Of a stretch of 64,000 nucleotides of DNA, positions 36,089 through 45,800 are shown piece by piece. Numbering within the stretch: position 1 is the first letter of the stretch; the number at the start of each line of letters is the position of its first letter. Source of the DNA: Clostridium felsineum DSM 794 (GTDB lineage Bacteria; Bacillota; Clostridia; Clostridiales; Clostridiaceae). The position numbers and the translations under genes are program-made. The stretch covers positions 1,984,001 to 2,048,000 of the forward strand of contig NZ_CP096980.1 in NCBI RefSeq assembly GCF_002006355.2, read 5' to 3'. The notes beneath the pieces were generated by a model that was not told where the DNA came from, did no database searches, and was given only the letters and a program-made list of their open reading frames with translations.

Positions 36089-37051
36089 TTATTTTGTACC
36101 TTGCATTTTTAAATATTTATCTGCATCACTAGGTACTACAAGTTCATAAGGTACGAAAATATTTTTATCTATTTTCTCTCCCTTAACTAATTTATAAGCA
36201 GCTTTTAAAGCTTCTGAACCTTGTCCTGATGCATTTTGAAATACTGTAACCTTAAGACTACCTTCCTTAAGAAACTTTAAAGCATCAGGTGTAGCATCAA
36301 CACCTCCAACAAAAACATTATTTATTAAGTTATGATTTTTTAATGCCATTATTGCACCAATTGCCATTTCATCATTATTAGCTAAGACAGCATCAAATTT
36401 AGTGCTGTTTTTAATCCAGTTCTCTGTAATTTGCATTCCGAGGGTTCTTTTCCAGTCACCATTTTCTTCAGCTACTATCTTTATATTAGGGTAATTTTGT
36501 AAAACTTGTTTGATTCCTTCTGTTCTTTTGATAGCAGCTTCGTGAGTTGCTTCTCCTTTTAAAATAACTACGTTACCCTTGCCATTAAGCTGTTTTGCGG
36601 CATATTCAGCTTCCATAATACCAGAAGTTATGGAATCAGAACCTACATATGCTTCAGCATCATTTTGATTTTTTAAAAAGGTATTGGCACTTATTATTGG
36701 AACACCTGAATCCTTTGCTATTTGAGTGTAGTCACCAGATTGTTCAGTGTCAACAGGCAAAACTATTATGGCATTACATTTTTGAGCTACCAAATTGGAG
36801 ATTTGAGCCTTTTGTCTTGCAGGATCACCTTTAGCATTTACAATAACTAAATCAGTATCAGTTAAGCTTTGGGCATCTTTTTTTATAGCACTTATTACTC
36901 TATTTCTAAAATTATCATCTGAAGCAGGAATGGAGAGTCCTATTCTATATTTTTTACTTTTATAAACTATTGCCTGTTTTGAGGAGCATGCTGTAAACAA
37001 AAAGCATGTAGCTATCATAAGTAAAATTAAAATATGGCTAGTCTTTTTCAT
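36089..37051 (-). CDS. Sugar-binding lipoprotein, RbsB-type
   Basis: A 320-residue periplasmic-binding protein of the ribose/galactose class. It has a lipoprotein signal (LFTAC, lipid Cys at about residue 22), then RIGLSIPASDDNFRNRV, VILPVDTEQSGDY and NNDEMAIGAIMALK typical of the two-lobed fold. No ABC permease or ATPase is near it. It lies 11 bp downstream of a chemoreceptor gene in the same operon. It therefore probably presents a sugar to that receptor rather than to a transporter. Confidence 0.88.
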   Translation of the reverse strand: MKKTSHILILLMIATCFLFTACSSKQAIVYKSKKYRIGLSIPASDDNFRNRVISAIKKDAQSLTDTDLVIVNAKGDPARQKAQISNLVAQKCNAIIVLPVDTEQSGDYTQIAKDSGVPIISANTFLKNQNDAEAYVGSDSITSGIMEAEYAAKQLNGKGNVVILKGEATHEAAIKRTEGIKQVLQNYPNIKIVAEENGDWKRTLGMQITENWIKNSTKFDAVLANNDEMAIGAIMALKNHNLINNVFVGGVDATPDALKFLKEGSLKVTVFQNASGQGSEALKAAYKLVKGEKIDKNIFVPYELVVPSDADKYLKMQGTK

Positions 37052-37062
37052 GGAAAATCCTC

Positions 37063-38766
37063 CTAAACTTTAAACTCATTTATCAAAGTTTTTAATTCAT
37101 TAGACATTTTGGATAAAACAGTGGTAGTAGAGAAAATTTCCTCAACACTAGCAGTTTGTTCTTCTACAGCAGCAGCAACATCATGATTTGATTCAGAAGA
37201 ACTTTTGGCAATTTTTTCTATATCAAGGCTCATTCTTTCTACATTAGAAATTTCCTTTACAATACCTTCGATTTCCATTGATATTTCCTTCATTTGTTTG
37301 TCCACATCACTGCTAGTGTTTAGTATATCATTAAATGCTTGTTTTGCAGTTTCTGCGATTGAAGTACTTTCTTTTATTTCTTGTACACCAGAGATCATAT
37401 TTTTTGATAATGTATTTGATTTTTCTTGTATTTCTAGTAACATATTTGTTATTTCTACAGTAGCATTTTGTGAATCTTCAGCCAGTTTCTTAACTTCATC
37501 AGCTACAACTGCAAAGCCTTTACCATTTTCTCCAGCACGAGCTGCTTCAATAGCAGAGTTTAAAGCTAATAAATTAGTTTGTGAGGCTATTTCTGTGATG
37601 GTATCAACTACTGTCTTGATTTCATTAGATCGTTGATTTAAAAGTTCTGCAATAGATTGCACAGGGACTATTTTACTTTCTACAATTTTTATTTGTTCGA
37701 TTACCTTCTTTAATTTTTCATTTCCGAGTACAGCTGCATTTGTTGCGGCATCAGAAGTACTTAAAACTTTATAGGCATTTTCACTAATTCTTTTATTAGC
37801 CTTAAATAGATCATTTACTACAGAAACGGTTTTCTCAGCTTGATCTGCTTGGATTAATGCTCCTTCAGACAATTCTTGAACTGATACTGCAATTTGTTCA
37901 AGTGCTTTTGAACTTTGCTCTGTATTTGTTTGAAGATTATATGCAGCATCTGTTACGTTACTGCTCTCATTATTAATTCTGTTTATTAAATGTCTAAGAT
38001 TACCTTTCATCTTATTAAAAGCCTCTGCAAGTACACCTAATTCGTCAGAAGATTTTATATCTATATCAGCTAATGCTAGATCATTTTCGGCTATAGAGGT
38101 TGCATAATTAACTAATTTTTTAATAGTGCTAACTATGGTATTTATTAAGTAAGTGGCTACAGTAAAGCTTAATATACTTATTGATATTATAAGAAGTATA
38201 ATTACGATACCAATAACGCTTGCAGTTTTAAGTAGAGCTATTTTTTCGGTTCTTTGATCTGTAAGTTGATTTGTAACTAAATCCTGTATACTATCATTTG
38301 AGGAGTTTAAAGTTAAAGAAATTACTTTAAAGCTTTTCATAGCTTGTTCTGCATTTCCGGATTTATTAGCCTCAATTAATTTATTGAGATTTTCTTCGTA
38401 AGTAGACATAATTCTTTCAATAACATCTACTGATTTCATACTATTTAGGCTTGTAGTATTTTCTTTAATGAAGTTAATGTTGTTTTTTACAGTCCTTAAA
38501 GTTTTTAAGGCGGCATTGTTGGACTTATCATCTTTATTCAATACAACGTTATTAACTTCACTGGTTGAAGTATCAACTAATGAAAAAATCTCATTGGATT
38601 TTACGGTTACTTCAATCATGGTATCTAATCTGTTCATTAAATTTTTCATGATTGCAAAGGTTCCTATACTGAGAAAGGTCATAGGAATAATAATACCTGC
38701 AAGAATAGTAATTAGCTTTACTCTTAAGCTTCGATTACGTATATTGCCCTGAATATTTTTATGCAT
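37063..38766 (-). CDS. Methyl-accepting chemotaxis protein
   Basis: A 567-residue receptor with an N-terminal helix (about 17-40), an extracellular four-helix-type domain of about 145 residues, a second helix (about 185-210), HAMP, and a long cytoplasmic coiled coil. The tip contains EIASQTNLLALNSAIEAARA and GKGFAVVADEVKKLAE, which couple to CheA and CheW. It is the first gene of an operon with a sugar-binding lipoprotein, a likely ligand-presenting partner. Confidence 0.95.
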   Translation of the reverse strand: MHKNIQGNIRNRSLRVKLITILAGIIIPMTFLSIGTFAIMKNLMNRLDTMIEVTVKSNEIFSLVDTSTSEVNNVVLNKDDKSNNAALKTLRTVKNNINFIKENTTSLNSMKSVDVIERIMSTYEENLNKLIEANKSGNAEQAMKSFKVISLTLNSSNDSIQDLVTNQLTDQRTEKIALLKTASVIGIVIILLIISISILSFTVATYLINTIVSTIKKLVNYATSIAENDLALADIDIKSSDELGVLAEAFNKMKGNLRHLINRINNESSNVTDAAYNLQTNTEQSSKALEQIAVSVQELSEGALIQADQAEKTVSVVNDLFKANKRISENAYKVLSTSDAATNAAVLGNEKLKKVIEQIKIVESKIVPVQSIAELLNQRSNEIKTVVDTITEIASQTNLLALNSAIEAARAGENGKGFAVVADEVKKLAEDSQNATVEITNMLLEIQEKSNTLSKNMISGVQEIKESTSIAETAKQAFNDILNTSSDVDKQMKEISMEIEGIVKEISNVERMSLDIEKIAKSSSESNHDVAAAVEEQTASVEEIFSTTTVLSKMSNELKTLINEFKV

Positions 38767-39006
38767 AATTCAATCCTCCTGGAATAAAATTGATTATTTT
38801 ATAATTACAAGCATTAAATAATATAAAAGTTACTAACAGGTTTATCGTAATATACATAATAGATTTAACGACACAAATTATGGCAGATCAGTTCTGCTAT
38901 TGTATACATAAAATACACTACTAATGATATAAATTAATTAATATGTTGTAGAATTTATTCAAATGTTATAATATAAATTTAGGTAAAAGAATACAGGAGG
39001 AGTGTA

Positions 39007-39969
39007 ATGAAAAAGAGTATACATGATAAACTTTTAGAGATAACAGAGGAAGAAAGAAAAATTTTAGATGAGAAAGTTTTTAAAGTAGATAAGAGTATTT
39101 ATACAAATGAGAATAAGTTTATCATTGATAGTAATATGCTTCTTCCTAAAGGCGAATTAATTGATATTAGAAAGCATACTAGATTTATTGATTTTCCAGA
39201 ACATAATCATAATTACATAGAAGTTAGCTATGTGTATCAGGGAGAACTAAGAGAAAGCATAGATGGAAAAAGTATTACTCTTAAAAGGGGAGAAATTATT
39301 TTTTTAAATCAATTTATAACCCATAGAATTGAGGCGGCAAAAGAAGAGGATATAATAATCAATTTTATAATTAAACCTGAGTTTTTTGATTATGTATTAA
39401 CTTTTTTAGATAATGAAAATGTAATAAGTAAGTTTTTGGTTACAACCTTATATAAAGAATATAACAAGGGGGAATACCTGTATTTTAAAGTAGCAGATCA
39501 AGAAGAAATTCAAAAGCTTTTAGAAAAAATCATAATAGAATTGTATTCACCATCGGTTATGAGTAAATCGGCTATAAAGCTTATGGTTGGTCTACTTTTA
39601 ATTGAACTTATGCGAAATTCTCAATATATGGATAGCTATTCTTCCAATAATTATGAAAAAAAGATTATGATAGATATTTTTAAATATATAGAAGAAAATT
39701 ATAAGGACGCTGTATTGAGTGATATTTGTGAAAAGTTTAAACAGCCTCATTACAAATTAAGTAGACTAATAAAAAGATATACAGGCATGACCTTTAAAGA
39801 ACTTTTACAGGAAAAAAGATTAACTAAAGCTGTAGAATTTCTTGAATTCAGTAATTATTCAATATTGGATATTATTGATGCCATAGGATATGAAAATCCA
39901 ACATATTTCTATAAAATATTTGAACAAAAATATGGAGTTACTCCTAAAAAATATAGGGATGAAATGTGA
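39007..39969 (+). CDS. AraC-family regulator of rhamnose genes
   Basis: A 320-residue activator with a cupin sensor domain (FPEHNHNYIEVSYVYQGEL, LKRGEIIFLN) and a C-terminal two-helix-turn-helix AraC domain (SDICEKFKQPHYKLSRLIKR, then IGYENPTYFYKIFEQKYG). It stands directly before the rhamnose genes, whose two promoters share GGATA direct repeats 22 bp apart, a spacing suited to this fold. It probably senses L-rhamnose, like RhaR/RhaS. AGGAGGAG precedes the ATG; a terminator follows. Confidence 0.88.
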   Translation: MKKSIHDKLLEITEEERKILDEKVFKVDKSIYTNENKFIIDSNMLLPKGELIDIRKHTRFIDFPEHNHNYIEVSYVYQGELRESIDGKSITLKRGEIIFLNQFITHRIEAAKEEDIIINFIIKPEFFDYVLTFLDNENVISKFLVTTLYKEYNKGEYLYFKVADQEEIQKLLEKIIIELYSPSVMSKSAIKLMVGLLLIELMRNSQYMDSYSSNNYEKKIMIDIFKYIEENYKDAVLSDICEKFKQPHYKLSRLIKRYTGMTFKELLQEKRLTKAVEFLEFSNYSILDIIDAIGYENPTYFYKIFEQKYGVTPKKYRDEM

Positions 39970-40012
39970 TTAATTTTTAATTTGCATAAAATTAAATAAA
40001 AAAATAAGGATA

Positions 40013-40050
40013 GAAGCTGTATTGCTATAAGTTAGTAATACAGCTTTTTT
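40013..40050 (+). terminator. Terminator after the AraC-type regulator
   Basis: AAGCTGTATTGCT/AGTAATACAGCTT (12 of 13 pairs) and TTTTTT. It isolates the regulator from the rha operon. Confidence 0.88.
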
Positions 40051-40101
40051 ACGTAATAAGGTAAAAATACACTCAAACTTTTAATGTATAAAAAGTATAA
40101 T

Positions 40102-40169
40102 AAGTGCAAATAAGGATAAAAAAAATAAATTATTTGGATATTAAAAAATGCAGAAACGAAGTTTATAAT
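40102..40169 (+). promoter_or_regulatory. rhaM promoter with activator repeats
   Basis: AAGTGCAAATAAGGATA and TATTTGGATATTAAAAA contain two GGATA repeats at 40114 and 40136 (22 bp apart). TATAAT follows at 40164, 28 bp after the second repeat. The expected -35 (40141-40146, TTAAAA) is poor, fitting an activator-dependent promoter. The same arrangement recurs before rhaB. Confidence 0.7.
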
Positions 40170-40178
40170 GTAAACATC

Positions 40179-40192
40179 AGTAAACGTTTTAA
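40179..40192 (+). promoter_or_regulatory. CcpA cre-like site before rhaM
   Basis: AGTAAACGTTTTAA just after the rhaM -10, identical in its first 13 bases to the site in the araD leader. Suited to catabolite repression. Confidence 0.5.
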
Positions 40193-40267
40193 CAAAAATC
40201 TATTATTAAAAAATATTAATTTTTTATGAGCGATATATTAATTTTATCGTTTAGGGAGGAGAATAAA

Positions 40268-40582
40268 ATGATTCGAAAAGGAACTGTAATGAAACTATTT
40301 AATGGATTTGAGAAAGAATATGAGCTGCGTCACAGTAAAATATGGCCTGAAATGGTACAAATGTTACATAAGTATGGTGCGAAAAATTATTCTATATTCT
40401 TAGATAAAGAAAGTAATAATTTATTTGCATATGTAGAAATAGAAAATGAAGAAAGATGGAATAAAACAGGTGAAACGGAAATTTGTAAAAAATGGTGGAA
40501 ATATATGAAAGATATTATGGAAACCAATAAGGATAATAGTCCTGTGTCAATTGAATTGAGAGAAGTGTTTCATTTAGATTAA
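40268..40582 (+). CDS. rhaM: L-rhamnose mutarotase
   Basis: A 104-residue protein with YELRHSKIWPEM (the active-site His) and KWWKYMKDIM, matching RhaM in both length and motifs. It interconverts the anomers of L-rhamnose. The ATG at 40268 follows AGGGAGGAG at the right distance; an upstream ATG at 40226 has no ribosome site. First gene after the activator-type promoter, followed by a transporter gene. Confidence 0.9.
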   Translation: MIRKGTVMKLFNGFEKEYELRHSKIWPEMVQMLHKYGAKNYSIFLDKESNNLFAYVEIENEERWNKTGETEICKKWWKYMKDIMETNKDNSPVSIELREVFHLD

Positions 40583-40612
40583 ATGTAAAGGTTTAGATAG
40601 GAGCGATGAATA

Positions 40613-41902
40613 ATGAATAATAGTGAAGAAAAAAAATCATCTTGGTTACCGACGGTTGCAGCATCCATGGCAAACTATATTGATGCAGGTTCTATTGTTG
40701 CTGGTGCAGCAGGTTTATCATTTTGGACAGCGTATCTTCATATGACTGATTTACAGCTGGGAGCCTTGAGTGCTTTTAGTTCAAATGCTATTTCAGCTGC
40801 TATTGGTGCATTAATAGGTGGTAAGCTGTGCGATAAATATGGACGTAAGTTTATATATAATTGTTCTATGATATTTTATATGATAGGCGTAGCGCTAATT
40901 GTCTTTGCACATAGTTTTCCAGCCTTTTTCATTGGATATGTAATCATAGGTTTATCGGTTGGTTTTGATATTCCAGCATCTTGGACAACCATTGCAGAAG
41001 GTGCGCCAGCTAAAAATAGAGCTAAGCATTGTGGATCAGCACAGCTTGCATGGTCAGCAGGTCCAGTTATAGTGTATGTACTTTCAGTTGTACTTGATAG
41101 ATATGGACTTCTTGGCAGTCGTATAGTTTTCGCACATTTATTTTTCGTGGCATTATTTACTTGGATATTAAGAAGAAGAGTTCCAGAATCAGCATCTTGG
41201 AAGGCTGAAAGAGAAAGAGAAAAGGAACTCAGAGCAAAAGGACAAGTAGTAGAAAAGGCTAAATTAAAAAATTTATTTGTGAAAATAAATTTAAGAACAT
41301 TATTATTTCTAGTGGGAGTTTATTTATTTTGGAATTTAGCAGCAGGAACAATGGGCTTCTTTATGCCATTAATATATCAAACAGTTGGAAATGTATCCTC
41401 TAAAACAGCCAATTTGCTTCAAGCAGCTTTATTTGCACTTACAGCAGGTGGAACATACTTTATTTTTATGAAGTTGGGAGATAAAGTAAGCCGTAGAGGT
41501 ATTTATGCAGTATCCTCTATAATGGCAATAATAGCATGGTCAATATTTATTTTACCTCAGTCCAGTATGAAACCCTTTATGCTTGTTATATTTGTTGTTG
41601 TATATGGATTTTCTTGTGGATTTGGTCAACAGCCATTTTATCAATTATGGTCCAGTGAGCTTTTCCCAACAAAATATAGAGGTAGTGCTCAAGGGGTGAT
41701 GTTCTTTATTGTTCGTGTAGCACTCGGAATATGGAGCTTTGTAATTCCAACAATTATGAGTAAATTTGGCTTTCAATTAGCAGCAGTATGTATGGTAGGT
41801 TTTCTTATAATTAGTGCAGCTATTGGAGTTATATTTGCACCAAATACTCAAGGTAGGTCACTTGAGGAAATTGAGAAAGAACGTTATGGTAATGCAGTTT
41901 AA
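40613..41902 (+). CDS. MFS transporter, probable rhamnose permease
   Basis: A 429-residue, 12-helix major-facilitator protein with GGKLCDKYGRKF after helix two, RRRVPESASW after helix six and SSELFPTKYRGSAQG late, like the sugar porter branch. It lies 30 bp after rhaM under the same promoter, so L-rhamnose is the likely substrate. Its resemblance to the rhamnose permease sometimes called RhaY is from memory and was not checked. AGGAGCG precedes the ATG. Confidence 0.82.
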   Translation: MNNSEEKKSSWLPTVAASMANYIDAGSIVAGAAGLSFWTAYLHMTDLQLGALSAFSSNAISAAIGALIGGKLCDKYGRKFIYNCSMIFYMIGVALIVFAHSFPAFFIGYVIIGLSVGFDIPASWTTIAEGAPAKNRAKHCGSAQLAWSAGPVIVYVLSVVLDRYGLLGSRIVFAHLFFVALFTWILRRRVPESASWKAEREREKELRAKGQVVEKAKLKNLFVKINLRTLLFLVGVYLFWNLAAGTMGFFMPLIYQTVGNVSSKTANLLQAALFALTAGGTYFIFMKLGDKVSRRGIYAVSSIMAIIAWSIFILPQSSMKPFMLVIFVVVYGFSCGFGQQPFYQLWSSELFPTKYRGSAQGVMFFIVRVALGIWSFVIPTIMSKFGFQLAAVCMVGFLIISAAIGVIFAPNTQGRSLEEIEKERYGNAV

Positions 41903-41945
41903 AGTAAATAATATTTTAGCTATTTTAAAATATATAAAAATGAGA

Positions 41946-42013
41946 AAGTGCAAATAAGGATAAAAAATATAATTTATTTGGATATTAAAAATACTAAAAG
42001 GATGAACTATAAT
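41946..42013 (+). promoter_or_regulatory. rhaB promoter with activator repeats
   Basis: AAGTGCAAATAAGGATA and TTATTTGGATATTAAAAA repeat the rhaM promoter element almost exactly. GGATA lies at 41958 and 41980 (22 bp apart) and TATAAT at 42008, again 28 bp after the second repeat. Confidence 0.72.
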
Positions 42014-42057
42014 TTAGGCATAAGTGAAATCGATTAAACCAAGGGGTGAAAATTATT

Positions 42058-43464
42058 ATGAAATACCATTTGGCCGTTGATATAGGTGCTTCAAGCGGTA
42101 GACATATACTTGGATATATGGAAAATGGAAAGCTTGAAATAGAAGAAATATATAGATTTGAAAATGGAATAAGTAAAATAGGAGACGAATACTGTTGGGA
42201 CATCAAAGGTTTATTTAAGGAAGTAAAAAATGGAATAAAAAAGTGCAAAGAAATAGGAAAGATACCAGAGAGTATAGCAATTGATACTTGGGGAGTGGAT
42301 TTTGTCTTATTAGATGAAAATAATGATATGCTTGGAAACTCAGTGGCATATAGAGATGATAGAACAGAGGGAATGATGGAAAAAGCATTTGAAAAAATTC
42401 CTCAGGATATGCTCTATTTGTATACGGGAATTCAATTTCAAAGATTTAATACGTTATATCAACTACTTGCAATAAAGAATAAAAATAAAGAGACTTTAGA
42501 TAAGGCAAAAACTTTTTTAATGATACCGGATTATTTGAATTTTTTACTTACGGGAAAAAAGGTAAATGAATACACGAATGCCTCAACAACTCAGCTTGTT
42601 AATTCTTTTGATAGAACTTGGGATGAAAAAATACTAGAGGAATATGGCATAAATAAGGACATGTTCCAAGAGATAAAGCTTCCTAAGACTAATATAGGTG
42701 GATTAAGAAAAGAGTTAGGAGAAGAATTTGGTTTTGATATGGAGGTAATACTTGCAGCAACCCATGATACAGGTTCAGCATTTATAGCTTCGGTTTGTAA
42801 TGATAGTGACAGTATTTATTTAAGCTCTGGAACCTGGTCCTTAATAGGAGTTGAAAATCGATTTCCAATATGCATTCCTAAGGCAATGGATTACAATTTC
42901 ACAAATGAAGGTGGAATAGATTATAGATACAGATTTTTAAAGAACATTATGGGACTTTGGGTAATACAAGAGGTTAGAAGGAATTTGGATAATAAATATT
43001 CCTTTGCAGAATTAGTAGTATTAGCAAAACAGTATATGGATTTTAATTCTATTGTTGATGTTGATGATGATAGATTTCTAAAACCAGATAATATGATAGA
43101 AGAAATTAAAAATTATTGTAGGGAAACTAAGCAGAAAGTTCCTAATGAGATTGGTGAAATAGCTGTTTGTGTATACAATAGTTTAGCACATTGTTATAAA
43201 AAAGCAGTGGATTCTCTAGAAGAGATATTTGAAAAGAAATTTAAGAGAATAAATATCTTTGGTGGTGGATGTAAAAATGAACTTTTGAATGAAATAGTTT
43301 CAAAGGTAACAGAAAAAGAAATATTAGCAGGGCCAGATGAGGCAACAGCTATAGGAAATTTAGTGGCGCAACTTATAAGCTTAGGCATTTTTAAAGATTT
43401 AAGTGAAGCAAGACAAGTTATAAAAGAGTCTTTTAATATAAAAAAATTTGAACCAGGAAATTAG
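42058..43464 (+). CDS. rhaB: Rhamnulokinase
   Basis: A 468-residue FGGY-type kinase phosphorylating L-rhamnulose at O-1. AVDIGASSGRHILGYM is the N-terminal phosphate loop, DTWGVDFVLLD and the central AATHDTGSAF follow, and SSGTWSLIG and FGGGCKNELLN are in the C-terminal half. The ATG at 42058 is preferred; an in-frame GTG at 42046 overlaps the AAGGGG site. First gene of rhaB-rhaA-rhaD. Confidence 0.94.
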   Translation: MKYHLAVDIGASSGRHILGYMENGKLEIEEIYRFENGISKIGDEYCWDIKGLFKEVKNGIKKCKEIGKIPESIAIDTWGVDFVLLDENNDMLGNSVAYRDDRTEGMMEKAFEKIPQDMLYLYTGIQFQRFNTLYQLLAIKNKNKETLDKAKTFLMIPDYLNFLLTGKKVNEYTNASTTQLVNSFDRTWDEKILEEYGINKDMFQEIKLPKTNIGGLRKELGEEFGFDMEVILAATHDTGSAFIASVCNDSDSIYLSSGTWSLIGVENRFPICIPKAMDYNFTNEGGIDYRYRFLKNIMGLWVIQEVRRNLDNKYSFAELVVLAKQYMDFNSIVDVDDDRFLKPDNMIEEIKNYCRETKQKVPNEIGEIAVCVYNSLAHCYKKAVDSLEEIFEKKFKRINIFGGGCKNELLNEIVSKVTEKEILAGPDEATAIGNLVAQLISLGIFKDLSEARQVIKESFNIKKFEPGN

Positions 43465-43476
43465 GAGGTTAGAGAT

Positions 43477-44733
43477 ATGAATATAAAAGAAAAGTATGAA
43501 TCAGCTAAAAGTGAATATGCAAAATGGGGAATAGATGTAGACAAAGTATTAGAGGAACTTAAGAAAGTAAAAATATCTGTACATTGCTGGCAAGGTGATG
43601 ATGTTACAGGTTTTGAAAAAAATAAAGAGGCACTCTCTGGTGGTATTGCAGCAACAGGAAATTACCCAGGAAAAGCAAGAACTCCAGAAGAATTAAGGTC
43701 AGATTTAGATAAGGCACTTAGCTTAATTCCAGGAAAACACAAAGTAAATTTACATGCAATATATGCGGAAACTAATGGAGAAGTTGTTGAAAGAGATGAG
43801 ATAAAACCAGAACACTTTAAAAATTGGGTAGAATGGGCAAAAGAAAGAGGACTTGGACTAGATTTTAATCCAACAATATTTTCTCATCCAAAAGCTTCAG
43901 ATGGTTTAACACTTTCTAATCCCAATAAAGAAATTAGAGATTTTTGGATAAGACATTGCAAAGCTTCAAGAAAAATTGGAGAGTATTTTGGTAAGGAACT
44001 TGGACAAACTTGTTTAACAAATATTTGGATTCCAGATGGTTATAAAGATATTCCAGCAGATAGATTAGGACCAAGACAAAGATTAAAGGATTCTTTAGAT
44101 GAAATATTAAAGGAAGATATAGATAAGAAATATAATTTGGATTGTGTAGAATCAAAGGTTTTTGGTTTGGGAGCTGAAGCTTATACTGTAGGTTCAAGCG
44201 AATTTTATATAAATTATGCAGCTAAAAACAACATATTATCTTTACTTGATACAGGACATTATCATCCAACAGAAGTAGTATCAGATAAAATTTCAGCAAT
44301 GTTATTATTTGATGAGAAGGTAGCACTTCATGTTAGCAGACCTGTTCGTTGGGATAGTGATCACGTTATAGTCTTTGATGATGAACTTAAAGAAATTGCT
44401 AAGGAAATAGTAAGAAATGATGCATTAGATAGGGTTATAATAGGCTTAGATTTCTTTGATGCAAGCATTAATAGAGTGGCAGCTTGGACTATAGGAACAA
44501 GGAACATGATAAAAGCATTATTATTTGCTATGTTAATGCCAAATAAAAAGTTAAAAGATCTGCAGGATGAAGGAAACTTCACTGAAAGATTAGCGCTTAT
44601 GGAAGAATTCAAAACTTACCCAATGGGTGATATATGGAATTACTATTGTGAGATAAACAACGTACCAGTTAAAGAAAACTGGCTAAGAGAAGTAAAAAAA
44701 TATGAAGAAGAAGTATTATCAAAAAGAAAGTAG
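43477..44733 (+). CDS. rhaA: L-rhamnose isomerase
   Basis: A 418-residue isomerase converting L-rhamnose to L-rhamnulose. Family blocks are VHCWQGDDVTGFE near the N-terminus, GLDFNPTIFSHPKA, CVESKVFGLGAEAYTVGSSE and LLDTGHYHPTEVV, with Asp and His ligands of the metal site. Length matches RhaA. It follows rhaB by 12 bp with AGGAGGTT before its ATG. Confidence 0.96.
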   Translation: MNIKEKYESAKSEYAKWGIDVDKVLEELKKVKISVHCWQGDDVTGFEKNKEALSGGIAATGNYPGKARTPEELRSDLDKALSLIPGKHKVNLHAIYAETNGEVVERDEIKPEHFKNWVEWAKERGLGLDFNPTIFSHPKASDGLTLSNPNKEIRDFWIRHCKASRKIGEYFGKELGQTCLTNIWIPDGYKDIPADRLGPRQRLKDSLDEILKEDIDKKYNLDCVESKVFGLGAEAYTVGSSEFYINYAAKNNILSLLDTGHYHPTEVVSDKISAMLLFDEKVALHVSRPVRWDSDHVIVFDDELKEIAKEIVRNDALDRVIIGLDFFDASINRVAAWTIGTRNMIKALLFAMLMPNKKLKDLQDEGNFTERLALMEEFKTYPMGDIWNYYCEINNVPVKENWLREVKKYEEEVLSKRK

Positions 44734-44742
44734 GTATTAAAT

Positions 44743-45561
44743 ATGAAGGTTGAAGAATTAGATTTTGTTAAAAATTATATTAGAATTACTCAAGATGCAT
44801 GGCTTAAGGGATGGCATGAACGTAATGGTGGAAACTTTTCATATAGAATAACAGATGAAGAAGTAAAAGAGTTAAACGGACTAATCAATGAAAATAGTGA
44901 GTATACTCCAATTGGTGTATCTGTTCCTAATCTTAGTAATGAATATTTCTTAGTTACAGGAAGTGGTAAATTTTTAAGAAATGTAATTTTAGATCCAGAA
45001 GCAAATATTGGTATAGCTAAAATAGATGAAAAGGGTGAAAATTATAAAATTGTTTGGGGACTTATAAATGAAGCAAGACCAACAAGCGAATTTCCATCAC
45101 ATCTTATGAGCCATTCTGTTAAAAAAGAAGTAACAGATGGAAAAAATAGAGTTATACTTCATTCACATACTACAAATATTATAGCTTTAACTTTTGTATT
45201 GCCTTTAGATAGCAAAGTATTTACAAGAGAATTATGGGAAATGGCGACAGAATGTCCAGTTGTATTCCCAAGTGGAGTTGGAATTGTGCCTTGGATGGTA
45301 CCAGGTGGAGCTGCAATAGCTAAAGAGACAAGCAATTTAATGAAGGAATTTGATGTAGTAATTTGGGCTCATCACGGAACTTTCGTTTCTGGTGAAAGCT
45401 TAGATTTAGCTTTTGGACTTATGGATACAGCAGAAAAATCAGCAGAAATTTTAGTAAAAGTTTTATCCATGGGTGGGAAGAGGCAGACAATAACAGCTAA
45501 CAATTTTAGAGAGCTAGCAAAAGATTTTAAGGTTGAGCTTCCTGAAAAATTCCTTTATTAA
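44743..45561 (+). CDS. rhaD: Rhamnulose-1-phosphate aldolase
   Basis: A 272-residue class II aldolase splitting rhamnulose-1-P into dihydroxyacetone phosphate and L-lactaldehyde. GNFSYRI, VTGSGKFLRN, RVILHSHTTNI (zinc His pair) and WAHHGTFVSG mark the active site. It lies 9 bp after rhaA with a weak ribosome site. No lactaldehyde reductase or dehydrogenase follows, so disposal of lactaldehyde must be encoded elsewhere. Confidence 0.95.
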   Translation: MKVEELDFVKNYIRITQDAWLKGWHERNGGNFSYRITDEEVKELNGLINENSEYTPIGVSVPNLSNEYFLVTGSGKFLRNVILDPEANIGIAKIDEKGENYKIVWGLINEARPTSEFPSHLMSHSVKKEVTDGKNRVILHSHTTNIIALTFVLPLDSKVFTRELWEMATECPVVFPSGVGIVPWMVPGGAAIAKETSNLMKEFDVVIWAHHGTFVSGESLDLAFGLMDTAEKSAEILVKVLSMGGKRQTITANNFRELAKDFKVELPEKFLY

Positions 45562-45622
45562 TAAAAAATATATAATGAATAAAAAGATGACTTCTAAATA
45601 GGAGCAAAAACTGTTTATTTTT

Positions 45623-45662
45623 GAGTGCAAAGTTATGTTAATTTTTGCACTCTTTATTTTTA
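45623..45662 (+). terminator. Terminator of the rhaBAD operon
   Basis: GAGTGCAAA/TTTGCACTC (45623-45631/45644-45652) followed by TTTATTTTTATTT. Confidence 0.85.
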
Positions 45663-45800
45663 TTTAAATAGATGATGCTTGCACATAAATTCAAAATATA
45701 CTTCAGGCTATAACTATATTAGTTTATAATATATACAATAGTAAATAATTGCGAAAGATGTATAGATAGATTATACGCAGTGAATGGAGTATAGGATAAA

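Noticed and set aside
42058..43464. Fuculokinase/fucose pathway for the 42-45.6 kb genes
   Set aside because: The isomerase and aldolase motifs, together with RhaM, fit the rhamnose family members rather than FucI/FucA.
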